Shown here: one piece after another, positions 9,301 to 16,102 of the stretch | Position numbering within the stretch: the stretch's first letter is position 1 | How the letters are laid out: each line of letters opens with the position of its first letter | Assembly (NCBI GenBank): GCA_000980375.1 | Contig: LARD01000020.1 | Location: 1 to 18,607 of the forward strand | Direction: 5' to 3' | From: Clostridium sp. K4410.MGS-306 | GTDB lineage: Bacteria > Cyanobacteriota > Vampirovibrionia > Gastranaerophilales > Gastranaerophilaceae | Length of the DNA stretch: 18,607 nt | Translations under genes and position numbers: made by a program | The notes under the pieces: generated by a model | Told to the model about the DNA's origin: nothing | Seen by the model: the letters and a program-made list of their open reading frames with translations, nothing else | Databases searched by the model: none

Positions 9301-12300
9301 AGGCTTTCAACAGAATTTAACCTGATATAGCCATCGTTGGCAGTGAGTGCGCTTTGTACAAATATTCCGCCCGAATTTTCTGTGGAAAGGTCAATACTTT
9401 TCCCGGCAACAATCGAACCGCCGCCTGAAGCGGAACCAACATAAATGTCTGTATCTATACCGTTGAGAATAACGGAACCCTGCTGTGCATTAGCTGACAA
9501 TGAACCTGTTGATGAAAAATCAATGGCATTACCGGTTTCGCCAATATCACCTGTTTGAGCGGTTATGTCAAGGTTGTCTGCCTCAATTGATTTAGACAGA
9601 GTGCTGTCTTGTTTTACGCTTCCTTTCGCGTTTAGAACGATATTTCCGCCTTTCATCAGGTTTTTGATAACGATATCAGAACCGTCAGCAGTCGTTCTTA
9701 TATCTACATTACCTGTCTGTGATGCGGTTATGCTGCCTGTATTAAAGTTTTTGTCAGAGGACATATAAATATTAGAAGCCTCTGCATTTACCACGCCTTC
9801 TGTGTTGACTGCAACAGAATCTGTTGATGATTTTCCGATATCACCTCCGCTTGAGACCAAATTTATATCTCCGGTAGCGGTGATTCCTGTTTTGGAAGGG
9901 TTGTCCTGAGTAATATCTCCTGAAGCAGTAAGGTTAACAGTATTTTGAGATACTATTTCACCTATTTTTAAGCCGCCTTGTGTATTTTTAATAAAGATAT
10001 CCGCTGCATTTGAGTTGAGCACATTACCTGCATTGATAGCAATTTCCTGACCAACAGCTCCAACATTACCCGCAGCATTGAGAGTAATATCATTACCCGC
10101 TGAAACAAGGCCTGAATTCTGAATAATATTACCCTGCGTATCAACAGTTACATCAGTTTGTGCTTTTACTTGCGCATTGAGAGTAACATCGTTAACAGCA
10201 CCAAGAGTAACACTGCTGCCGGTTGATGTGATATTTTGTGTTACATTCAAGGCTTCTGCTGAGTTTAGTCTTATGTATCCATCTGCAGTAATAGCATTGA
10301 TAATATTGATGTTGCCTGATGTGGTTGTGGAAAGGTCAATATTATTGCCGGCTATAATTTCATCAGTATTAATATCCGTTTCAACACCGTTTAAAATAAC
10401 GGAACCGTTTTGTGCACTTGCTTTTACAGAATCTGCTTTGAAGACTATTGCATTTCCTTCTTTGCCCAAATCCCCGTTTTGTGCAGTCAAAGACAGTTTT
10501 CCTTGTGCTGTTATAGATTTATTAGCACCTTCTTGATAGATACCGTTTGCTGCAGAAAGTGTAATATCAGTACCTGTAACTTCTGTATTGTCTTTTATGT
10601 TGATATCTCCTGATGTAGTTGTTGAAATATCAACAATTCCGCCTGATGTTATACCTGCAAGGTTGAGCGTTTTTTCAGGGCTGTCAAGATAAATCCCCGT
10701 ACCTGCTGCAGAAACAGTTCCGTCAGCATTAACAGTTATTTTTTGAGAAGCTGAACCAATATCGTTTTGTGCAGTTAGGTTAATATTGCCTCCTGCATTA
10801 ATTGCATGGCCGGTAATTGAATCTGCCTGTATTATTGCGCCTTTTGCATCAATGACAACATTTCCTGATGATGCATCAACAAGAGAGTTCAATATTACAT
10901 CAGCATTCAATGCATTATTTATTATATTAACATCTGATTTTTGAGAAGAAACAGAACCCAGTGAGATATTGCCGGAACCGTTGTTTGTAATGGTTACACT
11001 GCCATCTTGCGCGTCAGATGAGGTGCCGGCTTTTATTTGTGATGAACCCACCTGCTCAATGCCGCCGTTGGCATTGAGTGTAATAGAATGTCCTGCTTCA
11101 ATGTTCTTGTCTATATGAAGAGCTTTTGCAGAATCCAGATTGATGTAACCGTTAGAAGTTACAAGGTTATTTTCAACAAATATGTTTCCGCTTTGCAAAG
11201 ACTCATCTGTTAATTCTGTTGAAAGGTCAATATTCTTGCCCGCATCAATTGTACTGGTGTGAATATCCGTATCAATACCTTTTAATACAATAGAACCGTT
11301 TGTTGCAGCGGCACTTACAGAACCTGCTTTAAAAATAACAGCATTATCCTGTCTGCCAATGTCATTATTGGTTGTATTCAACACCAGTGCGTTTGAAACA
11401 TCAATGGTTTTGTCTGTTCCTGATTGATATATTCCGTCAGCAGAATTTACTGTTAAGTTTTTACCTGTAACAAGTCCTTTCAGGTTAACTTGTCCTGAAT
11501 CTTCTGTTGTAATCTTTATGTTTTCGCCGGAGGAAGTAATATTGCCTGCATTAAAATCTGCACCTTTAGAACCGAGATAAATATCAGAACCCTCTGCATT
11601 TACCTGACCGGAGGCACTTACTTTTACAGAATTTGTATCCGTGCCTATTGCATTAGAATTTGTATTAATATAAACATTTGCCCCGGAAACAAGAGCATTG
11701 TCTGTATAACCGTTTTGTGTCACAGCTCCGTTAACCTGCAAAGTGATATCGCCTGCAGCCTGGAGTTTGTGATTTAAGTCAAGAGCAGTATTCACTACAA
11801 TATCAATATAACCGCCTGTTGTTGTAAGGTCATCATCTATTAAAACATTGCCTACACCAGTTGCGATAAGGCCGATATTTCCGTTTGAAAAGATTTTGGA
11901 TGTACTTATATTTGTGTCAACACCTTTTAAGAATAAAGAACCGTTACCGGAATTTGCAGTTATTCCGTTTCCTGATGAAAAGGTCAGGTATTGTGCCTCT
12001 GAGCCTATATCATAACCGTTAGAGAATACAAAAATATCATCTCCTGCAATTAAAGCGGTCTGTTCTCCAATTTGTTCGATATTTCCGTTTACATCAATTG
12101 TGATATAACTGTTTTGTGCACTTAATACAGATTCCAAAGAAAGGCCGCCACCCTCATTTTGTATAGAGATATAGCCGTTATCAGCGGTTACGTCTTTAAG
12201 AGCAATTGTACCCTGTGTGGAATTTATTTCAATTGAAGAGTCTTCTCCGGTTGTATGAATTATGCCTTCAGTCTGTTGTATACCGTTTTCGGAGTTTATA

Positions 12301-15300
12301 GAAATAAGACCGTTTGCTGTCATATCACCTGAAATTTCAAGAGCATTTTCCTGTGATTTTGAAGAAACACTTATATCATTTTGAGCGTTTAAACTGCCTG
12401 TAACCAATTTATCATTAGACGTCAAATAAATATTATACGCATCTGCGTTGACTTTACCTGTACCTGAAACAACAAGTGCATTATCAGGAGAATCAGAACC
12501 TGTATTTCCGTCAGTACTTGTCAGGTTAACAGAACCGCCTGAGGTAATCGCTGTTTTTGAATAGTCGGCCTGTTGTATGTTGCCTTCTGCTGTTAAGAAG
12601 ACATCATTGTTTGCTGTGATACTGCCGATAGTTAAAGAGTCTTCGGTATCTGTAACATACATATTGTTAACAATACCGTTGAGTGTTCCTCCGGCATTGA
12701 GCAAAAGATGAGAACCCTCGCTGCCGGCATTGAGAGCATTAAGGGTAATATTTCCGGCTGCTGTTAAAGCTGTGTTTGTATTTGTTTCTCCCTGAATAAT
12801 ATTGCCCAAAGTAGTAACTGAAATGTTTCCATAAACAGCATTTAATGTGGAGTTTAACAAAACATTTCCCAAAAGAGCAGTGTTTTCGACAACAATGTTT
12901 CCATTATTAGCAACTACATTATCCAATGTAATATTCCCGCTGCCTTTATTGGTAATGGTGATATTACCGCCTTCAGGGTCTGTTGTATTTGTACCGCTTG
13001 TAAATGTTGTGCCCTGTTTTTGGACTATTCCGCCGTTGGCATTTAAGGTAATTGTTTTGCCAGCAGTAAGGTTTTGGTCAATATTCAGCTGCCTTGCAGA
13101 ATCAAGACGTATATAACCGTTTTGTGTTTCCAAAGAATCTGCAACGGTAATATTCCCCTTGCCAAGAGCATCATCTACAATTTGTGTTGATAAATCTATA
13201 TCTTTTTTTGCGTTTATAGTTGTAGTTGTAATATCTGTATCAATACCTGTCAAAACAACAGATTCAGATGAATCAGCTGAAACCGAACCAGCTGAAAAAC
13301 TGATTGCATTACCCTGCTGACCGATACTTCCGTTTTGAGATACCAAAGACAACGCTCCTGTGGCATTAATTGATTTGATACCTTCTGTTTGTGTAATACC
13401 CTGTGCAGCAGAAACTGTTACATCCGAGCCGTTTACAAGTCCGGAAAAATGGATATTTCCGTTATCGGTAGTTGTGGTTGCAATGTTTACAACACCGATA
13501 TTTTCTCTTCCGTCTTTATTAATACCTGCTATATTTAAGCTGCCCGGGCTGGTCAAATAAACATTTGTACCTTCAACAAGCACAGCACCGCCAAGTTCCA
13601 TTTGCACTGCATTTTGTAAAGAACCGCCAACGTCACCGGTTTTGGCAATAAGAGTAATATCTTTAGCCGCGTTCAAAGTTGTGCCGCTATAAGAATCGGA
13701 TTGTATAATACTGCCGTTTGCACCTATATTTATACTTTCTTCAACCGATGTAATCAAAGCATTGAGTATTACATCCCCGCCGCTTGATACAATTGACACA
13801 TCTCCTGTTGCGTGGATGTCTGTATCTATATTCAAGTCTCGTTCTGTTTCAACACGAAAATCGCCTTGAATATCAGAAAGGTCTGTATCAAAAGTAATAT
13901 CGCCTTTGCCTGTTGTAGTAATATTCAAGTCTGTTCCTGCACTGATATCAGAAAGTTTTATAGATGTATCCTCTCCTGTAAGACTAACTGCACCGTCAGC
14001 TTTAGCAGACAGTGAATTTCCGGCAGAGACAATAATATGTTTATCTTCTGAGCCGATATCGCCTTTAGCAACGAGTGAGATGTCCTGAGAAGCAGAAATA
14101 GATTTATTTTCAGAGCTTTGTGTGATGTTGCCTTGAGAATCTATACTTACAGAACCGTTATCGGCATTGATTGTTCCGTTAATATTAACGTTACCGGGAG
14201 TCGGAGGCTCCGTGCCGTTGTTGTTTGCTATGGTTACATTGCCGTTTGTGCTGTTCAGGCTGTTAATATTGACATCGCCGCTGCCGCTGTTAGTTATATT
14301 TATTCCACCGGAACCTGTATTTGTAATAACCGAGTCGGAATTCTGCGTAAAACCTTCCTGAGCATTAATATTTACGCTGCTGTTTGCGTTGATATTTTGA
14401 TGAACAGTTACACCTTTTGAGCTTTCAAGGCTTACATCAGTGGCATTTGTGATTTTTGTGATATTTAAGTCAGAATCCTTGCTGGAAAGATACACTGAAG
14501 AGGCTTTCTCATTGTTTGTAATATCAATATTTCCGCCAATATCTACATTCAAAGACTGTGAAGCTGTACCTAAATCTGCATATGTAATAACGTTTAAGTC
14601 ACCGCCTGCTTTTAAGGCTGTAAAAGTATCGTCTTTTTGCGTAACAGACTTTCTTGCAGTCAAGTCCATAGAACCAGATGCATCAATAGTGTCATTAATA
14701 ACAAGATTTCCGGCTGCAATTTTTATGTTGCCGCCCTTATTGGTAATTTTCCCCGTAGAAACGTCACCAAGGTTTGATGTAATATTTAAAGAACCTGAAA
14801 TATTGTTGGTTATTTCGGTGTCTGCACTTTGGTTAAACTCGTTGGAAGCTGTAAGCTCAATACCGTTGTTTGCCGTGATATTATCTTTAATATTTATGAT
14901 ACCTGTGTCAACAGCTACAGAATCTGCATTAATTTGAGCACCCTTTTCCTGAGTGAGGGTATATGCAGAGTTGATAGAGAGCTTACCTCCGGCATCTATT
15001 TTATTAGATAGTGTAACGTCACCCGCAAGGCTGCTTTGGCCAATGCCGACATTTCCTCCGGCTTTGATTCTGGAGCCGATTGTGATTGCATCTTTTGCTG
15101 TTGTATCAATATTTATGTTGCCTGTTGCGTGAATAAGGCTGCTGGTGTCTTCAGTTGTGATTTTGTTTGCTACAATTTTTACACTGCCTGTGTCAGTCAT
15201 GAAGTTTGCATTGACAACGCCATCTGTATTGACAATACCTGTGAGGTTACCGCTTCTGGTCAAAGCAAAACCGTCTCTGTTAAAACCGGAAACAAGCATT

Positions 15301-15920
15301 GCACCTTTGCCAAGTGTCAGGTTACCTGCTTCTCCTATGTTTATGTCATTTGCAGAAAAGATTTTTCCGTCAATTGTTGTTGATGAAGTTTCGCTGTTAT
15401 TTTTTAGAGAAGTTATATTGTTATAAGAGATATTTTTACCCAGCGCAACAAGGCTGTCATAGGTACTTTTCAAAGGTGTTATTGTTTGAAGGCTGCCAAC
15501 GTTCATTATGCCGGAAGCGCCGACAATCATCCCCATGGGAGAGACAAAAATAACATTGCCTCTGCCCGGTAATCCCTGTTTAAAAGAATTAAAAATACCA
15601 TCAATTCTTACCTGGTTATCAACAAGGTTTACATATCGGTCAGCTTTGGCATCCATCATGTAATTCAAAATGTCGCCTTGAGTCAGCCAGAAATTGCCAA
15701 AATGGTGGAATCCTGTGCCGTTATTGATTTTACCGCCAGATATTGTGATTTCGTTGCCGTCAGTTTTGATTGTTGTACCAAAACCACCGCTGCCAACAGT
15801 GATGTCAGACGCACATGCAGTCTGCATTGTGACAAAACTTATAATTAAAAGGCTGCAAATAAATTTCTTAAAAATTTTCAAAAAATTTTTGCCTACAAAA
15901 CCCCGTTTATCTTTTTGCAT
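3360..15920 (-). CDS. Giant TpsA-type filamentous haemagglutinin-like exoprotein (4186 aa)
   Basis: A single open frame encoding a secreted two-partner-system exoprotein, roughly 430 kDa. The start ATG at 15920 has AGGA six bases upstream. Residues 1-37 are a signal peptide: a long basic n-region (about 20 residues), a hydrophobic core (ICSLLIISFV) and an ACA signal-peptidase I site after Ala37. The TPS domain follows, with FHHFGNF (71-77), VDNQVRIDGIF and VIFVSPMGMIVGASGIMNVG (123-142), equivalent to the NPNG-type block of FHA and the LktA-type adhesins. From about 290 to 3780 the chain is Gly/Asn/Ser/Thr/Ile-rich with endless short beta-rung repeats, expected to form one long right-handed beta-helix. 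Residues 3782-4014 are non-repetitive, 4018-4040 a Pro/Asp-rich linker, and ~4083-4186 PilZ-like. I see no cysteine after the signal peptide, no autotransporter barrel, no LPXTG, and no VENN motif, which argues against a CdiA toxin. It is transcribed divergently from its likely transporter gene. Function: probable surface filament or adhesin; the ligand is unknown. Confidence 0.93.
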   Translation of the reverse strand: MQKDKRGFVGKNFLKIFKKFICSLLIISFVTMQTACASDITVGSGGFGTTIKTDGNEITISGGKINNGTGFHHFGNFWLTQGDILNYMMDAKADRYVNLVDNQVRIDGIFNSFKQGLPGRGNVIFVSPMGMIVGASGIMNVGSLQTITPLKSTYDSLVALGKNISYNNITSLKNNSETSSTTIDGKIFSANDINIGEAGNLTLGKGAMLVSGFNRDGFALTRSGNLTGIVNTDGVVNANFMTDTGSVKIVANKITTEDTSSLIHATGNINIDTTAKDAITIGSRIKAGGNVGIGQSSLAGDVTLSNKIDAGGKLSINSAYTLTQEKGAQINADSVAVDTGIINIKDNITANNGIELTASNEFNQSADTEITNNISGSLNITSNLGDVSTGKITNKGGNIKIAAGNLVINDTIDASGSMDLTARKSVTQKDDTFTALKAGGDLNVITYADLGTASQSLNVDIGGNIDITNNEKASSVYLSSKDSDLNITKITNATDVSLESSKGVTVHQNINANSSVNINAQEGFTQNSDSVITNTGSGGINITNSGSGDVNINSLNSTNGNVTIANNNGTEPPTPGNVNINGTINADNGSVSIDSQGNITQSSENKSISASQDISLVAKGDIGSEDKHIIVSAGNSLSAKADGAVSLTGEDTSIKLSDISAGTDLNITTTGKGDITFDTDLSDIQGDFRVETERDLNIDTDIHATGDVSIVSSGGDVILNALITSVEESINIGANGSIIQSDSYSGTTLNAAKDITLIAKTGDVGGSLQNAVQMELGGAVLVEGTNVYLTSPGSLNIAGINKDGRENIGVVNIATTTTDNGNIHFSGLVNGSDVTVSAAQGITQTEGIKSINATGALSLVSQNGSIGQQGNAISFSAGSVSADSSESVVLTGIDTDITTTTINAKKDIDLSTQIVDDALGKGNITVADSLETQNGYIRLDSARQLNIDQNLTAGKTITLNANGGIVQKQGTTFTSGTNTTDPEGGNITITNKGSGNITLDNVVANNGNIVVENTALLGNVLLNSTLNAVYGNISVTTLGNIIQGETNTNTALTAAGNITLNALNAGSEGSHLLLNAGGTLNGIVNNMYVTDTEDSLTIGSITANNDVFLTAEGNIQQADYSKTAITSGGSVNLTSTDGNTGSDSPDNALVVSGTGKVNADAYNIYLTSNDKLVTGSLNAQNDISVSSKSQENALEISGDMTANGLISINSENGIQQTEGIIHTTGEDSSIEINSTQGTIALKDVTADNGYISIQNEGGGLSLESVLSAQNSYITIDVNGNIEQIGEQTALIAGDDIFVFSNGYDIGSEAQYLTFSSGNGITANSGNGSLFLKGVDTNISTSKIFSNGNIGLIATGVGNVLIDDDLTTTGGYIDIVVNTALDLNHKLQAAGDITLQVNGAVTQNGYTDNALVSGANVYINTNSNAIGTDTNSVKVSASGQVNAEGSDIYLGSKGADFNAGNITSSGENIKITTEDSGQVNLKGLVTGKNLTVNSADGIYQSGTDKTIDVSNALVLNTTNNDIGRQDNAVIFKAGSVSAAATNGSIVLKGIDTDIHTSTIDAGKNIDLSTELTDESLQSGNIFVENNLVTSNGYINLDSAKALHIDKNIEAGHSITLNANGGIEQVGSSQIKAGTSSDAQDGSVTITNNGSGNISLGSVSSQKSDVNIINNALNADVILNSLVDASSGNVVIDAKGAIIQADSITGHAINAGGNINLTAQNDIGSASQKITVNADGTVSAAGTGIYLDSPEKTLNLAGITSGGIVDISTTTSGDINIKDNTEVTGTDITLSAANGIYQEGANKSITAQGKLSLTAQNGDLGKEGNAIVFKADSVKASAQNGSVILNGVETDINTDEIIAGNNIDLSTTTSGNINIINAITADGYIRLNSAEALNVTQNITSTGSSVTLGAVNDVTLNAQVKAQTDVTVDTQGNIIQNSGLVSAGNDITLNAAGNVGAVGQEIAINAGNVLNSNAADIFIKNTQGGLKIGEIVSQNTVNLTASGDITQDNPSKTGITATGDINLVSSGGDIGKSSTDSVAVNTEGVVNAEASNIYMSSDKNFNTGSITASQTGNVDIRTTADGSDIVIKNLMKGGNIVLNAKGSVKQDSTLSKSIEADNLDITAQTGDIGETGNAIDFSSTGSLSANAQQGSVILNGIDTDIYVGSASGGGSIVAGKSIDLSTENSGGIFVQSALTANDGYIRLNSVESLNLSEDITASEKVELISQTGDILLDALINAGTDIVVDSSGAITAGSENVLLTAGNDITLNANSTVGEELQKIKVNADNNVTVTGSSVYLQSPGKTINLAGINSGGVVDISTTTSGDINIRDNSEITGSDITLNAADGIYQEGDEKTITASGKLDLTANNTDIGRENNALIFAADSVKASAEKGSIVLNGIDVDIKTDTINAGKNIDLSTTNSGNIIIQSELSTQNGGYIRLNSAQSLVVDKNITSSDYLFLGAKEGLELSAIIQAVNDITMETQGGINQISGSVTSTAGKVLASNTVSGGIILNNVAAQTGMNITNTGDSAALVAVGNLVSAGGNLNIVNATGGNVDLTGNIEATGGNVSINSDEGNIVKQDTSATVIAGQDIFLGGKSVGSADKFINTNAGGAVSGRGQKLYLENTTGEFKIGNIETVKDTPQDITEVNLVSKQGDITFNGLVQGDNVNVNSSNGIKQDTALTTPSIEADRVTLTANNGDVGALDNAIDMKVTGALNVDKAGNVYIHGADTGNENALNIGNINADNIVKLTSDSGIRLNGLIQGQTADLTANGDITQSDSIEKSFDVDSLNLVSTAGNIGLTGHAIDFVAGSLHANAAGSVVLNGIGLDIETGDIIAGKDIDLSTTGSGNITISKDMSANGYIRLNSAEGLIVNKNLNATGYIELIAQGGEMILSSLIEATDVTLNAAGGITQESGKIVSTGTNGVNVTNTTAGSIELVDVTASNGNINITNDETAAGSIILGNLTAGKDISVSNLSEGEIRLNSNISGADINLIATGGISQIAGNITATGENGLNASNSISGGIKLNNITAQNGGVNIANDNSASGSIIVGKIDALKDVSLSNLSGNEIILNSDVTGADVSIVSTGGIIQQSGNIISSGDSGFNAQNSQSGSIELNDITSANGVNIENTASDASDIELNKISNTNGLVYITNATGGNVLLNALVESSNGSIIIDTANGNIEQNIAGIALKAGGDISLKAGNHIGTADSYIKLNSGGSVFLDANNLYIDSPDMDLNIAQTDNTTGSVNIKTSGADADLNLNSNVSAADITLSSVADLNSAGILNSRGNVSLQGNNVSVNSINTGSSYSITGNGLVNVTGTLTNNADSSITANNSGTDSGIIIADTAVLNNNNGSLNITNNGANGLAMNGTIINNGNMTLENNVGLMILAGEIDAKVGSVNTFINGADEDMNIAMDLESFGTTITFENRGQGSLIVDENANLAVNGIQQGDTLYAGELNLNNMSNSDQSGISIKGTIAGDNGTVNITNNGQNGITFENGSNVNTGSAINVINNKGSLTVAKDASIASRADISIENKQAAQSVNFDGSVHGKNVTIQSNGSDINIAHNKEQANISADGNIKITAQNADILNNSLSEAPVPNAGGISAGNNIELSADNIGSLDNTLGNIIKDGFVLDADKSIHVNAGGNINADAQETLNLLAVNGNLNLDSVSAKDAILSALNGNITGNSITSDNLYAFAASDSGKILLDNMNVAADVYVEAGSHITMNSNSALNIQSALSRNDSIDIKSEGNTEIREIAALKDINITVNDEKLTIINLGRVERAQDVIPENVNLTVLDAKRQPSGSYTPGMSPEELEKLKPNSKLDIYNAYVQNKATLKADTITAQVYDISDDSVAGQKRVDKYGNEATGFHNANKNGGLLEFDIQGANYAQGDAGSDPHNPYYSPDANDKHALNVHLTLGDSVGDALYGANFKKLYSDYAFIDSINAANPDAFSKIVIESGIIGEKAIIRNNNLRLDINNTDVERDYAINKHYNDAPDKEYTNHTSFNSEMFDTIIVDKTDKPDIPDVPVIPPDPSDDRNPYNPNRQVKDPVLTDKVIPISRYVQEAENKDSTAVDADKSTGIKQIRWVVRDKENRILGASESELIKEPVVDSVIKISKKGIVVTADTVSDDGLKLNQNVQIDLKYKEIAFNVDGQVKNINGRIVEIAFVNVDKLTSTVMLFLSMFSENL
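3363..3674 (-). other. PilZ-like domain at the C-terminus of TpsA, residues 4083-4186
   Basis: The last ~104 residues follow the PilZ plan. There is an RxxxR (Arg4083 and Arg4087 in RWVVR), about 25 residues of linker, a KISKKG turn (Ser4114 and Gly4117 match the xxSxxG part of [DN]xSxxG), a beta pair, LKLNQNVQIDLKY, a FNVDGQVKNI strand, the RIVEIAFVNVD strand and a final hydrophobic helix (TVMLFLSMF). The Asp/Asn of the motif is Lys, so c-di-GMP binding is uncertain. A Pro/Asp-rich linker (residues 4018-4040) lies upstream. The fold is inferred from pattern only. Confidence 0.55.
3879..4577 (-). other. Non-repetitive C-terminal region of TpsA, residues 3782-4014
   Basis: Here the beta-helix pattern stops. 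The segment has a Pro-containing entry (VIPENVNLTVLD), mixed charged sequence, an Asp/Asn/Gly/Pro-rich stretch (around SDPHNPYYSPDANDKH) and a mixed alpha/beta part. I do not recognise the domain. Its position at the end of the shaft fits a cap, a tip or a periplasmic pro-domain. Confidence 0.6.
6666..7199 (-). repeat. Tandem 89-residue (267-bp) repeat in TpsA, two full copies plus a decayed third
   Basis: Residues 2908-2996 and 2997-3085 align end to end without a gap over exactly 89 positions, with about 46 identities by eye. Shared landmarks are GSII, then DxSxSNLSxxEIxLNS, and a closing TGG. A third unit starts at residue 3086 (position 6665) with the same I-x-Q-x-x-G-x-I opening but loses register after about 40 residues. 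This is a different repeat family from the GYI modules, which end just before it. Confidence 0.85.
7329..13118 (-). repeat. Long-range degenerate modules in the TpsA beta-helix (seven GYI-anchored copies)
   Basis: The central shaft is made of recurrent modules. Each runs through an N-A-I-x-F-x-A-x-S-V block, then LNGIDTDI, an AGKNIDLST block, and a GYIRLNSAE-type block. The GYI anchor begins at residues 935, 1370, 1591, 1881, 2197, 2433 and 2858 (plus-strand positions 13118, 11813, 11150, 10280, 9332, 8624 and 7349). Spacing varies from 221 to 435 residues, so modules have gained or lost sub-units. The copy at 1370 is the most divergent (GYIDIVVNT). The pattern points to growth of the gene by internal duplication, followed by drift. 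Confidence 0.8.
15051..15809 (-). other. TPS (haemagglutination-activity) domain of TpsA, approx. residues 38-290
   Basis: This part of the exoprotein should fold first and be recognised by the POTRA domains of the partner TpsB in the periplasm. It carries the aromatic FHHFGNFW block and the SPMG turn (127-130) that takes the place of the NPNG turn of Bordetella FHA. The C-terminal limit is approximate, because the domain passes smoothly into the beta-helix repeats. Confidence 0.8.
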
Positions 15921-15954
15921 ACTTCATCCTAATCTTCATCTATATATAATTATT

Positions 15955-15983
15955 ATAATACCCTATTCAATATGTGCAGTAAA
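15955..15983 (-). promoter_or_regulatory. Candidate promoter for tpsA
   Basis: Read on the minus strand, TTTACT (15978-15983, four of six to TTGACA) is followed after 17 bases by TATTAT (15955-15960). An overlapping perfect TATAAT lies at 15952-15957. Transcription would start near 15948, leaving a leader of about 28 bases to the ATG at 15920. AT-richness makes chance matches common here. Confidence 0.45.
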
Positions 15984-16010
15984 CAAAATGTATGATTTTC
16001 TTCAAATATC

Positions 16011-16023
16011 TACAGAATCTGTA
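16011..16023. promoter_or_regulatory. Perfect palindrome between the divergent tpsA and tpsB promoters
   Basis: TACAGA and TCTGTA flank a single central base, making a 6+1+6 perfect inverted repeat. It sits 27 bases upstream of the candidate tpsA -35 box and 19 bases upstream of the candidate tpsB -35 box, a good place for a regulator acting on both. No regulator gene lies in the window. Confidence 0.4.
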
Positions 16024-16042
16024 ATATGTCTATACACTTTTA

Positions 16043-16072
16043 TTGACTTTGAGTTGATGAGTAATATATATT
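16043..16072 (+). promoter_or_regulatory. Candidate promoter for tpsB and the small downstream gene
   Basis: TTGACT (16043-16048, five of six) is followed after 18 bases by TATATT (16067-16072, five of six). The expected start is near 16079, with a leader of about 24 bases that includes the AGGAA ribosome site at 16086-16090. Confidence 0.5.
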
Positions 16073-16102
16073 GATATTATCTTGTAGGAATTGTTGATTA
16101 GG

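Noticed and set aside
6666..13118. CRISPR array or other noncoding DNA repeat
   Set aside because: The repeats are long, degenerate and in frame within a coding region; there are no short identical repeats with unique spacers.
4437..15553. Many plus-strand open frames of 60-207 codons opposite tpsA (for example 5593-6216 and 6640-7194)
   Set aside because: They are mirror images of the repetitive, stop-poor tpsA frame. They show composition dictated by the antisense of Asn/Gly/Ile-rich repeats, lack ribosome sites and have no recognisable domains.
15810..15820. Lipoprotein signal in TpsA or in the 100-residue protein
   Set aside because: The Cys in each signal peptide lacks the [LVI][ASTVI][GAS] residues before it, and signal peptidase I sites (ACA and SVA) follow.
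3360..15920. TpsA as a CdiA-type contact-dependent inhibition toxin
   Set aside because: No VENN motif, no recognisable C-terminal nuclease, and no small immunity gene follows; the next gene past its stop is the convergent SulP transporter.
15925..15927. Upstream ATG at 15927 as the tpsA start
   Set aside because: It is out of frame and stops after six codons; the ATG at 15920 has AGGA at a six-base spacing and leads to the signal peptide.
16011..16023. LexA (SOS) box
   Set aside because: The ACAG and CTGT halves are in the wrong order and spacing for an E. coli-type CTGT-N8-ACAG box.
16091..16102. TTG at 16091 as the tpsB start
   Set aside because: It begins directly after the AGGAA site with no spacer; the ATG at 16103 gives a standard signal peptide.
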